Under the pieces are notes generated by a model. That model saw only the letters and a program-made list of their open reading frames with translations, did no database searches and was not told where the DNA came from. This document shows positions 1-9,198 of a stretch of DNA of 64,000 nucleotides, one piece after another. Source of the DNA: CAYWIT01 sp964458415 (lineage in GTDB: Bacteria; Pseudomonadota; Alphaproteobacteria; Micavibrionales; UBA2020); the NCBI GenBank assembly GCA_964458415.1, contig CAYWIT010000002.1, forward strand, positions 1 to 64,000. The letters are read 5' to 3'. The translations under genes and the position numbers were made by a program. The first letter of the stretch is position 1. Each line of letters opens with the position of its first letter.

Positions 1-71
1 GCAAGTTAATGGAAAATTCTACTTCTGAACACCTCTATTCTTAGGGGGTATTACATTATAATGGCAATATT

Positions 72-260
72 ATGAGCGACATTTTTAACAAGGCCGTAAA
101 ATGGCATGATGGCGACGTGGCGAAAGCCCGTAGCTGGATGGCAACGCCGCATCCTGAATTTAACGGGTATGCGCCGGTTTCGTATTGCAAACCTTATAGC
201 GGCGCACAGGAGGTCGAGGCTTTCCTTGATAAAAAGCTTCAGGAAAAATTCGGCATGTAA
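72..260 (+). CDS. DUF2384 (MbcA/ParS/Xre C-terminal) antitoxin-like small protein
   Basis: This 62-residue protein has the spacing of the C-terminal toxin-binding domain of Xre/MbcA/ParS antitoxins: ARSWMATPHPEFNG, then a Pro-containing turn, then GAQEVEAFLDK near the C-terminus. In that family the domain binds a RES-fold toxin. The usual N-terminal DNA-binding part is absent, and no RES gene follows; the next gene is convergent. The ATG at 72 has no clear Shine-Dalgarno of its own. AGGGGG at 43-48 precedes a four-codon frame (61-75) whose stop overlaps this start, so coupling is possible. The domain call rests on pattern recognition and is moderately sure; a function as an antitoxin is not shown. 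Confidence 0.6.
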   Translation: MSDIFNKAVKWHDGDVAKARSWMATPHPEFNGYAPVSYCKPYSGAQEVEAFLDKKLQEKFGM

Positions 261-287
261 TTTCCGGTCTGTTTTTGTAGAGCGGAT

Positions 288-767
288 TCAGAATTGCGGG
301 CGTTGATCAGAAGTTTTTTTATCTTTTGAGGCCGTTGCCGAGGCCGCCTGAAACATGCGCAGGGTGTCGAGACCGACAGTGTTTTTTATTCTCTGGATGA
401 GTTCGTTCTTTCCTGTTTCGTTGAGAATATAATACGGTAGTCTGTAGCTTGCCATTGTACCATGCAGACCGTCTATGCAGACAGGAACCGGTATAAAATG
501 GCGAATATGGCTGCCGCGTTCAGCACTGCTACGAAAAATATCCGTTAGGCGGCCCGGAAGAAAAATGAAGTTTCCTTCGTAACAGTTTGTAGCGCCCGGC
601 GCTGATACTTTTAGTATAAAGTATCCATGATAATTTTTATCCTGTCTGAATTCGAATTGATAGCCTTCCGATTGCAATCGATCGCTGACATCGGCCAAGG
701 CGACGATAAGTTCTGCTTTTGCCGAAGCAAGGCGAAGTTCCTTTTTTTTCCGTGACGAGTCGCTCAT
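288..767 (-). CDS. Hypothetical protein, 159 aa
   Basis: I do not recognise this protein. It starts with a basic, helix-prone stretch (MSDSSRKKKELRLASAKAEL), followed by a mixed alpha/beta region rich in aromatic residues (YHGYFILKVSAPG, YEGNFIFLPGR) and a Lys/Gln-rich tail. It has no signal peptide or membrane segment, so it is probably cytosolic. The start is supported by GGAG about seven bases upstream. It is convergent with the small gene at 72 and divergent from the DUF523 gene, with an AT-rich 200-bp gap that probably carries both promoters. Confidence 0.6.
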   Translation of the reverse strand: MSDSSRKKKELRLASAKAELIVALADVSDRLQSEGYQFEFRQDKNYHGYFILKVSAPGATNCYEGNFIFLPGRLTDIFRSSAERGSHIRHFIPVPVCIDGLHGTMASYRLPYYILNETGKNELIQRIKNTVGLDTLRMFQAASATASKDKKTSDQRPQF

Positions 768-976
768 TTTTTTCTCCGTATGCTATGTTTTGTAAAATAT
801 TACATATGCATAATACGCACTTTATATTCTGTCAACTAAAAACAAGTGGGCTCGTTTAATGTATTTAACATAATCCTATTTCCGCTATTATTTTGAGATC
901 CAATGCCAATGCTACACTATAAGAAGAAAGCTGATTTAGCGCTTCTCCAATGAAGCTTGATTATAAGGATAGAAAT

Positions 977-1516
977 ATGTCGGAAGAAAGCGCCGAGAAC
1001 GCCGTGTTCATAAAACAAAAAATACTTATCAGCGCCTGCCTCTTGGGTGCGGAAGTGACATACGACGGGGGCTCGAATTTTCTGGCGCATCCTCTTTTGG
1101 TGCAGTGGCAGAAAGAGGGGCGTTTGGTGTCTGGCTGCCCTGAAGTGGCAGGGGGCCTTCCTATACCGCGTCCTGCAGCGCAAATTTCAGGTATCGGTGG
1201 GGCGGCAGGGGTTTTTGACCAGACAGCGCATGTGCTTAAAAAAAATGGCGGTGATGTAACGGCATATTTTGTCCGGGGCGCGAATGAGATGCTGGCCCTC
1301 GCAAAAAAACACAATATCAAGCTCGCGATCATGAAAGAAGGCAGTCCTTCCTGCGGGTCGCATGAAATTTCTGATGGAGCCTTCAGTGGTCGGCGGATAT
1401 CCGGTAATGGCGTCACTGTAGAGTTGTTAAGAAAAAATGGCGTCACCGTTTTCTCGGAAAATGAAATCGCCAAGGTGGAAAGTTTTCTGAATAAGCTGGA
1501 GCAGGGTAATGGTTGA
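977..1516 (+). CDS. DUF523 family protein (YbbK-like)
   Basis: The protein matches the DUF523 pattern: ISACLLGAEVTYDGGSN at the N-terminus, a CPEVAGGLPIPRP segment, and a KEGSPSCGS loop near residue 125, followed by GVTVELLRKNGVTVFSENE. The conserved cysteines in these three segments suggest a metal or cofactor site, but no biochemical role is established for the family. A start at 950 is possible; the ATG at 977 is preferred because AAGGA sits eight bases before it. The gene ends 9 bp before the convergent phosphoribosyltransferase gene. Confidence 0.8.
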   Translation: MSEESAENAVFIKQKILISACLLGAEVTYDGGSNFLAHPLLVQWQKEGRLVSGCPEVAGGLPIPRPAAQISGIGGAAGVFDQTAHVLKKNGGDVTAYFVRGANEMLALAKKHNIKLAIMKEGSPSCGSHEISDGAFSGRRISGNGVTVELLRKNGVTVFSENEIAKVESFLNKLEQGNG

Positions 1517-1525
1517 GCAAAACGG

Positions 1526-2167
1526 TTAGCCGTATTTCTTCAGGATATCCTGTACTTCTGAATCGCTGGTTTGTGAAAAGTCCTGATACCATTGACCGAC
1601 ACCGTAAAAAGGCTCTGGTTGGTGCAGGCAGATGACCTTGTCAGCGATGGTGCTTAGCTCTATGCAGGCCGCGGATGATCCCACCGGCAAGGCAGAGATA
1701 ATTTTTTTAGCGCCAGCTTGTCGCAAGGATATGATTGCAGCCTGCATGGTGGCGCCGGTGGCAATGCCGTCGTCAACAACGATGACGGTTTTTCCCGTCA
1801 TTTTGGGGACAGGTTTGTCTTGACGGTAGAGCGTGTTGCGGCGGTTGAGTTCGACTGTTTCGCGGGCAATCGCCGCGTCAATAAGTTTTTGCGGGATATG
1901 CATGGAGGTAATAATATCGCGATTGAGATATTGCCCTTGTGGGGCGGCAATCGCGCCCATGGCAAGCTCCTCTTCTTCCGGGACCCCCAGCTTGCGGACG
2001 ATACAGACATCCAGCGGCAGGCCAAGGGCTTGCGCGACGGCATCGGCCACGGGAACGCCGCCCCGGGGCAGGGCCAGAATAAGGGTGTCTTTTGCCGCTT
2101 TGTATTCTTTTAGACTTTCCGCGAGTTTCTGCCCGGCATCCGTCCGGTTTTTAAAATTCGGAAACAT
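1526..2167 (-). CDS. Phosphoribosyltransferase family protein (COG1926-like)
   Basis: The 213-residue protein carries the PRPP-binding motif of type I phosphoribosyltransferases, VIVVDDGIATGATM, near residue 130, preceded by an LPRGGVPVADAVA segment near residue 35. The acceptor base or substrate cannot be read from sequence. Stand-alone members of this group are often annotated as predicted phosphoribosyltransferases without a pathway. It lies 15 bp downstream of the gene at 2183-2776 on the same strand and is probably co-transcribed with it. A purine-rich ribosome-binding region (GGAAAGGAA) precedes the ATG. Confidence 0.85.
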   Translation of the reverse strand: MFPNFKNRTDAGQKLAESLKEYKAAKDTLILALPRGGVPVADAVAQALGLPLDVCIVRKLGVPEEEELAMGAIAAPQGQYLNRDIITSMHIPQKLIDAAIARETVELNRRNTLYRQDKPVPKMTGKTVIVVDDGIATGATMQAAIISLRQAGAKKIISALPVGSSAACIELSTIADKVICLHQPEPFYGVGQWYQDFSQTSDSEVQDILKKYG

Positions 2168-2182
2168 GCTCGTTCCTTTCCT

Positions 2183-2776
2183 TTAAAAGGAGGGCCCGTT
2201 GTTCTTTTTAGGCTTTGGCAATGATTTTTTTTGTTGTTCGGTAATTTTACACAGCGTTGTCAGCATCTCATTCATGACGTTTTTTTCAAGGGCCAGAAGC
2301 CGTGGGGCGATTCTGGATTCGATGTCCAGACGGTCGGCGCGGTATTCCTCGATGCTTTCGCGCACATCTTCAATCCAGTGTGGGTCTGCATCATGAATAT
2401 TCTTTATTTTGGCCAGAAAATTTTCGCCATGGGCAATAAACAGGGCGCCATAAATTTGAACCAGCCCTTCATCTGAACCTGTCAGGCCTTCGCCGTTGAT
2501 GTGATGATTCAGCATGGATTGAATATGCGGATTATAGTCGTCGGCAAAGCGCTGTGACTTGAGCATGATATAGGGCGGGCAGTTCATCAGAACGCTCGCG
2601 GTCATCACGTCTTCTTTAAAATTCTTTGGCATGTCGAGACAGGATTCAAGAACGGCGACGGCGCGGCGTGTGGCTTGTTCTAGTTCCGGGGGCAGCCCTT
2701 CATCGAAGTGCGCAAAAACCATCGTCTGTTCGCGCAGGGCCTTTTCCAGCAGAGGATATTTTTCCGGATTTTCCAT
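2183..2776 (-). CDS. Hypothetical protein, 197 aa
   Basis: No family is recognised. The protein is mostly helical by composition, acidic in the first half, and ends in a lysine-rich tail (KKSLPKPKKNNGPSF). There is no signal peptide or membrane segment. It is the first gene of a likely two-gene unit with the phosphoribosyltransferase at 1526. No clear Shine-Dalgarno precedes the ATG, so the start is uncertain. Confidence 0.6.
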   Translation of the reverse strand: MENPEKYPLLEKALREQTMVFAHFDEGLPPELEQATRRAVAVLESCLDMPKNFKEDVMTASVLMNCPPYIMLKSQRFADDYNPHIQSMLNHHINGEGLTGSDEGLVQIYGALFIAHGENFLAKIKNIHDADPHWIEDVRESIEEYRADRLDIESRIAPRLLALEKNVMNEMLTTLCKITEQQKKSLPKPKKNNGPSF

Positions 2777-2851
2777 GATGTCAAATCTATATCATATGGC
2801 GGCTCTGGTCAATTTGACACAAAGCCGATTTTGAAAAAGATTTCAGGAAAA

Positions 2852-2936
2852 TGGTGCGGTCGAAAAGACTCGAACTTTCACGGGTTGCCCCACAGCGACC
2901 TCAACGCTGCGCGTCTACCAATTCCGCCACGACCGC
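2852..2936 (-). tRNA. tRNA-Leu (anticodon GAG)
   Basis: Read on the minus strand, a class II tRNA folds with a 7-bp acceptor stem (GCGGTCG / CGACCGC), discriminator A and an encoded CCA end. The anticodon stem-loop is CAGCG-TTGAGGT-CGCTG, which gives anticodon GAG. The long variable arm (GTGGGGCAACCCGTG region) and TTCGAGT T-loop are typical of tRNA-Leu. It reads CUC and CUU codons. Confidence 0.95.
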
Positions 2937-3121
2937 ACTGTCATGAGGTAGATCAGCGTATTGCAGTAGCAGAGAGTCGGGGGAAAGGCAAGGGCTCTAT
3001 AGCCCAATATATAATTATGACAATATGCAGATTGTAGCGCCGTAATTACCTTAAGACACGTATTAACATTTAGTGTATTGTGGGGCACTTGTAATTATCT
3101 CTGCATAATATGGGGGCATTC

Positions 3122-4060
3122 ATGAGAAATTTTCGTAACATTTTGTTCGTCAGCCAAGGGATCTGCGATGAAACCGAAAGCCTGAAACAGGCATTGAGTA
3201 TCGCCCATAATAGCGGGGCTGCTCTGCGCGCCCTGATCCTGTGCCCAGAGTTCCCGTCATCAATTGCAGAATACAAACAAAAATACGAGGAAGTCCTGTT
3301 GCAACAACTACAGGATTCTATCGGCAAAGTGCAAAATATGCTGGGACTTTCGGCGACGGATGTGGCCATCACCTTTGAATTCGAGAACAGCAAATCGCCA
3401 GTTATTGATATCATAAAACGGGTGCTGCGTGATGAACATGACCTTGTGATCAAGCAGGCCGAGGAACGTGAGGACCACAAGGGTTTCAGGGCGTTTGATA
3501 TGGGGTTGCTGCGTAAATCTCCCTGTCCAGTTTGGTTGGCACGTCCGATTTCCCGGCACAGGGGAGAAATGCGCGTCGCCGTGGCCATAGATCCGGAGAA
3601 TGAAGAACCGGCAGGCGAGGAGCTGTCCCTCAGATTGCTACAGGTTTCCCGCGCCCTTGCAGATACATGTAGTGACGGGCTTGATATCATTTCCTGCTGG
3701 GAGTTTGAATTTGAAGAGTATCTACGGCACAGCCTGTGGAGCAATATGACAGACGAAAAGATGGAGGATATCCTGTTGCAGACAAAAGATGCCCACCGCG
3801 CCGCTCTGGAAAGCGTTATTCGCAAATCCGGGATAGGCGGGAAAGTACGGGTTCATCATGTCAGGGGGAAGCCGGATCATGCGTTGCCGGCATTTGTCGA
3901 AAGCGAAAAGGTAGACGTTCTTGTCATGGGCACTGTGGCACGAATTGGCCTGGCCAGTTTCACCATAGGAAACACCGCAGAAAATATTCTTCAGAACATC
4001 GGCTGTTCCCTGCTGGCGCTCAAGCCACCGGGGTTCGTATCTTCGGTAAAGGCTTATTAG
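3122..4060 (+). CDS. Universal stress protein, tandem UspA domains
   Basis: The protein of about 312 residues contains two UspA-like alpha/beta domains: the first begins RNILFVSQG, the second begins EMRVAVAIDPEN and ends with VDVLVMGTVARIGLASFTIGNTAENIL, shown here only in part as the G-T-V-A-R and I-G-N-T-A-E nucleotide-binding-type motif. The first domain has lost the equivalent glycine-rich motif. Family members are cytosolic stress proteins, some binding ATP. The ATG at 3122 is chosen over 3110 because GGGGG lies five bases before it. It sits 19 bp before a Kef-type antiporter, a common pairing that suggests a shared role in ion or stress homeostasis. Confidence 0.85.
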   Translation: MRNFRNILFVSQGICDETESLKQALSIAHNSGAALRALILCPEFPSSIAEYKQKYEEVLLQQLQDSIGKVQNMLGLSATDVAITFEFENSKSPVIDIIKRVLRDEHDLVIKQAEEREDHKGFRAFDMGLLRKSPCPVWLARPISRHRGEMRVAVAIDPENEEPAGEELSLRLLQVSRALADTCSDGLDIISCWEFEFEEYLRHSLWSNMTDEKMEDILLQTKDAHRAALESVIRKSGIGGKVRVHHVRGKPDHALPAFVESEKVDVLVMGTVARIGLASFTIGNTAENILQNIGCSLLALKPPGFVSSVKAY

Positions 4061-4079
4061 TTCCAGTGAACGGGCGCCT

Positions 4080-5750
4080 ATGGATTTAAGCATTATACAC
4101 ACTTCGCCGTTTTATGAACTGACTGCTCTTGTGGCTCTTGCCGCAGTGGCGGGATTTGTCGGGCTCCTGCTGCGGCAGCCGATGATCGTCAGCTTTATTG
4201 CGGTCGGTGTGCTGGCGGGGCCGTCCGTTTTGAATATCGTGCAGTCGCACCAGAACATCGAGCTTCTGTCAGAGCTGGGTGTGGCCGTGTTGCTGTTCCT
4301 TGTCGGGTTGAAGCTTGATGTGCAGCTCGTACGGACTTTGGGGAGGGTTGCGGTTGCAACTGGATTGGGGCAGGTGCTGTTTACTTCCGCTTTCGGATTC
4401 CTTATCGGTCTGGCGCTCGGCTTGGATGCCATTGAAGCGCTGTATGTTGCCGTGGCTCTGACATTTTCCAGCACCATTATTATTGTCAAGCTTTTGTCGG
4501 ACAAGAAGGAAGTTGATGCTCTTCATGGCCGTATTGCCATCGGGTTTCTGATTGTACAGGATTTGTTTGTCGTGGTGGCGATGATGGTTCTCTCCGCCTT
4601 TGGTATCGGCACCCAGTCGGAGGCAAGCATACTTGGACAGATTGGAGCGGTGTTTTTATATGGCATGATCATGCTGGCATTTGTCGCATTTTTCATCCGC
4701 TATGCCGCAAATCGTCTTGTTGGCAGGATCGCGCATTCTCCTGAATTGCTTGTCACCTTCTCGATAGGCTGGGCGGCACTGCTGGCAGCCCTTGGTGATC
4801 ACTTTGGTTTCAGCAAGGAGCTGGGAGGTCTTCTTGCCGGTGTATCTCTGGCCTCAACGCCTTTCAGGGAGGCTATCGTTGCGCGGTTGGCCTCTTTGCG
4901 CGATTTCCTGTTACTGTTTTTCTTTATTGCCCTTGGCGCCAAGCTTGATTTGCGGATGCTGGGGGACCAGCTTTTACCAGCCATTGTTTTTTCTGTTTTT
5001 GTGCTGGTTGGAAACCCCCTGATTGTCATGGCTATCATGCGGTATATGGGGTATCGGAAGCGGACGGGGTTTCTGGCCGGTTTGACAGTCGCGCAAATCA
5101 GCGAATTTTCATTGATCTTTATCGCCATGGGAATGACGCTGGGGCATGTTAATGCCGAAGCCTTGGGGCTGGTGACGATGGTCGGGCTGGTGACAATCGC
5201 GCTTTCAGTATACATGATCACCTATTCTCATCAGCTGTTCAAATGGCTGGAGCCGTGGCTTGGCGCATTCGAGCGGGCCGGAGAAAAGGGGATTGTTTTT
5301 GATGATACTGCAGATGACCGGCAATATGACGTCATTCTTTTTGGCATGGGGCGCTACGGATCCGCGATAGCGCAGCATTTGAAAAAAGACGGTGTTCGCC
5401 TGCTGGTTGTGGATTTCAACCCAGACGAGGTCAGACGCTGGGCTGCCGCCGGTTTTGAAACGGTCTATGGGGATGCTTGCGATCATGAGTTTATCGGATC
5501 TCTTCCGCTCAGGCGGCTGAAATGGGTTATCTCCGCGATGCCGCAGCATGATCAGGGGGTGCGGGGGAATGATGTGCGCCTGATGCTGATTGAAGGCTTG
5601 CATCACCATCGCTGTACCGCCAGAATCGCGGTTTCAGCCGAAAAACCTGCAGAGGAAGCGATGTTGCGAAAAAAGGGCGCGTCGCTGGTACTATTCCCCT
5701 TTCAGGATGCGGCGCAGTGCGCAGCAGAGAAAATCCGTCAGTCAGAATAA
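4080..5750 (+). CDS. Kef/CPA2-type monovalent cation:proton antiporter with RCK (TrkA-N) domain
   Basis: The 556-residue protein has about 12 hydrophobic segments over residues 10-385, typical of the CPA2 exchanger fold, including LGVAVLLFLVGLKLDV. A cytosolic Rossmann domain begins near residue 415 with VILFGMGRYGSAIAQHL and the acidic residue of LLVVDFNPDE, which marks NAD(H) binding. The arrangement resembles KefB/YbaL potassium-efflux antiporters of the inner membrane; the exact ion is not determined. It follows the UspA gene by 19 bp and is probably in one operon with it. Confidence 0.9.
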   Translation: MDLSIIHTSPFYELTALVALAAVAGFVGLLLRQPMIVSFIAVGVLAGPSVLNIVQSHQNIELLSELGVAVLLFLVGLKLDVQLVRTLGRVAVATGLGQVLFTSAFGFLIGLALGLDAIEALYVAVALTFSSTIIIVKLLSDKKEVDALHGRIAIGFLIVQDLFVVVAMMVLSAFGIGTQSEASILGQIGAVFLYGMIMLAFVAFFIRYAANRLVGRIAHSPELLVTFSIGWAALLAALGDHFGFSKELGGLLAGVSLASTPFREAIVARLASLRDFLLLFFFIALGAKLDLRMLGDQLLPAIVFSVFVLVGNPLIVMAIMRYMGYRKRTGFLAGLTVAQISEFSLIFIAMGMTLGHVNAEALGLVTMVGLVTIALSVYMITYSHQLFKWLEPWLGAFERAGEKGIVFDDTADDRQYDVILFGMGRYGSAIAQHLKKDGVRLLVVDFNPDEVRRWAAAGFETVYGDACDHEFIGSLPLRRLKWVISAMPQHDQGVRGNDVRLMLIEGLHHHRCTARIAVSAEKPAEEAMLRKKGASLVLFPFQDAAQCAAEKIRQSE

Positions 5751-5771
5751 GCGAGCCGTTGCTGTAAAGCG

Positions 5772-5790
5772 CAGGACTGTATAGGTCCTG
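5772..5790. terminator. Inverted repeat between convergent genes
   Basis: CAGGAC-TGTATAG-GTCCTG forms a perfect 6-bp hairpin between the end of the antiporter gene (5750) and the end of the convergent gene at 5794. There is no U-tract on either side, so a terminator function is only possible. Confidence 0.35.
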
Positions 5791-5793
5791 AGC

Positions 5794-6336
5794 CTAATTC
5801 AGGGCTGGGCCATCCGGTTTTTTCGGCGTAGCGGCTTTTCCGGCCGCCGAGGCAGTCCCGGATTTGGGCGGCAGGATCTCGCCGAGCTTTTCCGTCCGGC
5901 TATGCGCCAGATCATCCAGCCCCTCGCGGAACTGCTGCGGTAGCAGGCGATAGGCCCCCATATAATGCCGTGCCGGTTCTTCTCCGGCAGGGGAGTTATT
6001 GTATTTCAGGAGTGATTCTTCCATGTCGCGAAGGATCAGGTAGGCCGTATCGAAGTTGAGGGCCAGATCCTTGTATTTTTCGACATGGGCGCCGAAATGC
6101 TTTTGAACAGCGGCCTGATAGGCGCGGCCTATGGCCTGAAGGCCTGCCGTGACATTTTTAAGGTTTGTTTTGCTGGAGATGGTCCAGTAGCCTTCTTTGC
6201 TTTTTTCAGCGTTGAAACGGATATAGATATCTGTCCCTTCCAGATCGGGAACAGGAAGCTTGCGCGTGGTCATTTCAGCGACCTGGTCGAATGAATTTGG
6301 CGGTTTTCTGGAGAATTTCTGAAATAGCCTTTTCAT
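5794..6336 (-). CDS. Hypothetical protein, 180 aa
   Basis: The protein is not recognised. It begins MKRLFQKFSRKPPNSFDQ, has a central soluble region with many aromatic residues and a helical stretch (LKNVTAGLQAIGRAYQAAVQ), and ends in an Ala/Pro/Lys-rich, probably disordered tail. No signal peptide or membrane segment is seen. A start at 6432 is open, but it would overlap lipB on the other strand. The ATG at 6336 has GGAG nine bases upstream and is preferred. Confidence 0.6.
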   Translation of the reverse strand: MKRLFQKFSRKPPNSFDQVAEMTTRKLPVPDLEGTDIYIRFNAEKSKEGYWTISSKTNLKNVTAGLQAIGRAYQAAVQKHFGAHVEKYKDLALNFDTAYLILRDMEESLLKYNNSPAGEEPARHYMGAYRLLPQQFREGLDDLAHSRTEKLGEILPPKSGTASAAGKAATPKKPDGPALN

Positions 6337-6397
6337 AGGAACCCGCTCCTGCATTTTTACAGAATATTGTAATAAAAAACTTTCAGTACCTTGGGAT

Positions 6398-7162
6398 ATG
6401 TATTTTTTAAAGTGGGAAGAGGGATATGTCAAGAGGGGCTTTTCATTTCAGGCCAGTGGCTATAGAAATCAGGACATGGAACAGCGTTGTCTTGCAGAAA
6501 AATCAGAAATGACCGGGCCGGAATGGTTATCAACATGCGAGGCTGTCCCTTATCCTGCGGCGGTGCGCCTCATGGAAGAGCGCGTGGCGGCGATTTCCGC
6601 CGGTACCGCAGGGGAGCTGTTCTGGCTGCTGGAGCATCCGCCGCTTTATACGGCAGGAACCAGTGCACAGGCGGGGGACTTGCTGGACTCACGCTTTCCC
6701 GTTTACGAAACCGGGCGCGGGGGGCAGTATACCTATCATGGCCCCGGTCAGCGGGTTCTTTATGCCATGTTGGACCTGAAGAAGAGAAAACAGGATTTAC
6801 GCCTCTATGTTCAGGCGCTGGAGTCATGGATCATTCAGGCGCTGGCGGATTTTGACGTGAAGGGGGAACGCCGTGCGGACAGGATCGGGATATGGGTTGA
6901 TATGACGCGCTACGGCCATCCATCGGGCACCGAGGCAAAAATCGCCGCTATTGGCGTGCGCGTGCGTAAATGGGTCACTTTTCATGGATTGGCGGTTAAT
7001 GTTCATCCGGATCTTTCCCATTATGCCGGAATCGTGCCCTGCGGCATCCGGACGCATGGCGTAACATCATTGCAGGATCTGGGGGTTCAGGCTTCAATGG
7101 CAGAGGTTGACGCGGCTTTGCAGCGCCATTTCGTCCCTGTTTTTGCAGGGTATGGCCTATGA
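6398..7162 (+). CDS. lipB: Octanoyl-(acyl carrier protein):protein N-octanoyltransferase
   Basis: LipB transfers octanoate from octanoyl-ACP to the lipoyl domains of 2-oxoacid dehydrogenases and glycine cleavage H protein. Visible signatures are RGGQYTYHGPGQRVLYAMLD (about 107-126), the catalytic-type lysine in EAKIAAIGVR (K181) and the catalytic cysteine in GIVPCGIRTHGVTS (C215). The family consensus begins near PEWLSTCEAVPYP, so the first 37 residues from 6398 may not be translated; ATGs at 6476 and 6509 are alternatives and none has a good ribosome-binding site. The stop overlaps the next start (ATGA), which implies translational coupling with the heparinase-like gene. Confidence 0.92.
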   Translation: MYFLKWEEGYVKRGFSFQASGYRNQDMEQRCLAEKSEMTGPEWLSTCEAVPYPAAVRLMEERVAAISAGTAGELFWLLEHPPLYTAGTSAQAGDLLDSRFPVYETGRGGQYTYHGPGQRVLYAMLDLKKRKQDLRLYVQALESWIIQALADFDVKGERRADRIGIWVDMTRYGHPSGTEAKIAAIGVRVRKWVTFHGLAVNVHPDLSHYAGIVPCGIRTHGVTSLQDLGVQASMAEVDAALQRHFVPVFAGYGL

Positions 7163-9129
7163 CGGGCGCGTCCGTGCGCGTGTGCGGCAAAGTTGACCGC
7201 AGTCAGCGGGAATTCCGGCTTTTCCTGCTGGGGCGGACGAAAGGCTGGGAGAGGTTATCTGCTGCCATTGACAAGAACTGGCATGGCGTCGCTGCCGGAC
7301 GTTTTGCCAATGCCTACCGGCTCAAAGGCTCGATTTTTATTGCAGCGACGGCTATCGGTGCTTTTGCCCACGCTTTTGAAAGTGAACTTGCCAGCAAGAA
7401 GATACTGCAGATACTGGGCGCGAATGCGCGCGCCAGACGATTTTCAATTTACAATCAGCCCCTCCCTGAAACAGGGCCGTGGCCGTGGCGGGAGGACTGG
7501 CGCCACAGCTACGTCTGGCCTGTCGCGGAATTCAGGTCGTTTCGTGACAAGGCAAAAAAGACCGTTGCCTGCGATATGAAGTATCCGCAGCAGTTGGGCC
7601 GGTTGCTCTTTTTGCAACCTGCGATGCAGTCTGCTCTTCTTGAAAAAAGCCAAGGGGTCGAAGGCGGGATGGAATCCGTCTTTGCCGTGCTGGAAGATTT
7701 CGAGCGGGAAAATCCTCTGGCGCGGTCGATCAACTGGCAGCCGACAGAAGCCGCCATGCGTCTTTTGACTCTGGTTCTTCTTTTTGACATGGCGATACAA
7801 GGAGATGCTGCACCGGAGCGTCTGGGACTGATTTTGCGGATGATATCCGCGCATGGGGCCTTTCTCTGGCGGACAATGGCGTGGCACAAGACGGGGGAGA
7901 GCGGCTTTGCCGTGCAGCTTGTTGCCTTGTTTATGGCGGGGTCCCTGCTGGCGGATCATGATCTCGAAGCGGCGCTTTGGCAGGCGCGGGCGCGGGAGCG
8001 TATCGCGGACGAGATGCTGGCGCAGTTTTTGCCGGATGGCCTGCACGTCGAAAAATCCATGCAGGGGCATCGTCTGGTGACGGAGCTTTTCCTGTTTTGC
8101 CTGCTGGTCATGCAGCGGCAGGACATTCCGCTGCCGGAAGAAGCTTTGGTACGCCTGCGCAAGGCCTGTCATTATCTGGCGGATACCCGCCGCCCTGACG
8201 GGCTCTGGCCTGTCTGGGGAGACACGGAGGAGTCCCGGATTTTTGCTTTTGGCCCGGAGCCGGCGCGGGATCACGGGAGTGTGCTGGCGCTGGCAGCGGT
8301 TCTGTTTCAGGATTCGGGACTCAAAGCGGCCATCGCCGATCAACCCCTGTCGCCCGCCCTGTTCTGGCTATTGGGGGAAAGCGGTCTTGATGCTTTTCAA
8401 AACCTGCAAGCGCGGGCAGCGGAGAGCGTTTCCCGCCATTATGCAGCGGGCGGGATGATGGTGGTCCGTCAGGATAAAAATTATCTTCTGTTTGATACGG
8501 GGGACGTTGGCCGGCAGGGGCATAACGATCTGTTGTCATTCGAGCTTTGTCTGGACGGGCACCCGTTATTGGTGGATCCGGGGTGCCCGACCTATACGGG
8601 GGATTTGAAGGTACGGCGGCTTTTTCGTTCTGCCGCCTATCACAATGGTCTGGTGGTGGATAAAAAAGATATTGCGCCGATTTTGGGGCCGTTTTCTATT
8701 GCGCCCGTTGCCAGGCCGTATGATGTGTCTTTTCATCAGAATGGACCGGTTTTCAGGCTTGTGGCGGGGCATACGGGATATCGCCGCCTGCCGGATCCCG
8801 TTGATGCGCTGCGGGAAATCGTGTTCGATCCGGCAGCCGGGGTATGCGAGTGCTACGATACCCTGACGGTCAGGGGGCCGCATCGCGTCGACCGGTATTT
8901 TCATTTTGTGCCGGATGCCACGTTGCAGATAGAGGAAAATAAATGTGTTATCTGCCTTCATCAACATCGTTACGAGCTCTCCTTTGATGATTTCAGCGCG
9001 CCCTATGCCCTGACGGGGCGGATCAGCGACGGATACGGGCATATGACGACCGCGCCCCTTTTGATGCTTTCAACGGAAGTGCATGCCACGGTGACCTTGT
9101 CAGCCGTGCTGAAAAAGAAACAATATTAA
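7159..9129 (+). CDS. Heparinase II/III family protein
   Basis: The 656-residue protein has an alpha-helical N-terminal half and a beta-rich C-terminal half, as in heparinase II/III and alginate-lyase-like proteins. The hallmark segment near residues 450-500 reads GHNDLLSFELCLDGHPLLVD, then PGCPTY and FRSAAYHNGLVVD. The family cleaves uronic-acid-containing polysaccharides by beta-elimination. No signal peptide is obvious, which is also seen in family members found in polysaccharide biosynthesis clusters. The start overlaps the lipB stop by 4 bp. A UDP-sugar dehydrogenase lies 1.6 kb downstream, and a second family member lies at 62.3 kb. Confidence 0.85.
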   Translation: MTGASVRVCGKVDRSQREFRLFLLGRTKGWERLSAAIDKNWHGVAAGRFANAYRLKGSIFIAATAIGAFAHAFESELASKKILQILGANARARRFSIYNQPLPETGPWPWREDWRHSYVWPVAEFRSFRDKAKKTVACDMKYPQQLGRLLFLQPAMQSALLEKSQGVEGGMESVFAVLEDFERENPLARSINWQPTEAAMRLLTLVLLFDMAIQGDAAPERLGLILRMISAHGAFLWRTMAWHKTGESGFAVQLVALFMAGSLLADHDLEAALWQARARERIADEMLAQFLPDGLHVEKSMQGHRLVTELFLFCLLVMQRQDIPLPEEALVRLRKACHYLADTRRPDGLWPVWGDTEESRIFAFGPEPARDHGSVLALAAVLFQDSGLKAAIADQPLSPALFWLLGESGLDAFQNLQARAAESVSRHYAAGGMMVVRQDKNYLLFDTGDVGRQGHNDLLSFELCLDGHPLLVDPGCPTYTGDLKVRRLFRSAAYHNGLVVDKKDIAPILGPFSIAPVARPYDVSFHQNGPVFRLVAGHTGYRRLPDPVDALREIVFDPAAGVCECYDTLTVRGPHRVDRYFHFVPDATLQIEENKCVICLHQHRYELSFDDFSAPYALTGRISDGYGHMTTAPLLMLSTEVHATVTLSAVLKKKQY

Positions 9130-9198
9130 CATATTGCTTTTGTAAAGCGAATCCTGTAAGGTTCATTTGTTTACAAAAGTTTCAAAGGCGGTGTCGTT

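Noticed and set aside
7444..8343. A 299-codon minus-strand frame
   Set aside because: It is antisense to the heparinase-like gene; its Arg/Gln/Pro-rich product has no domain.
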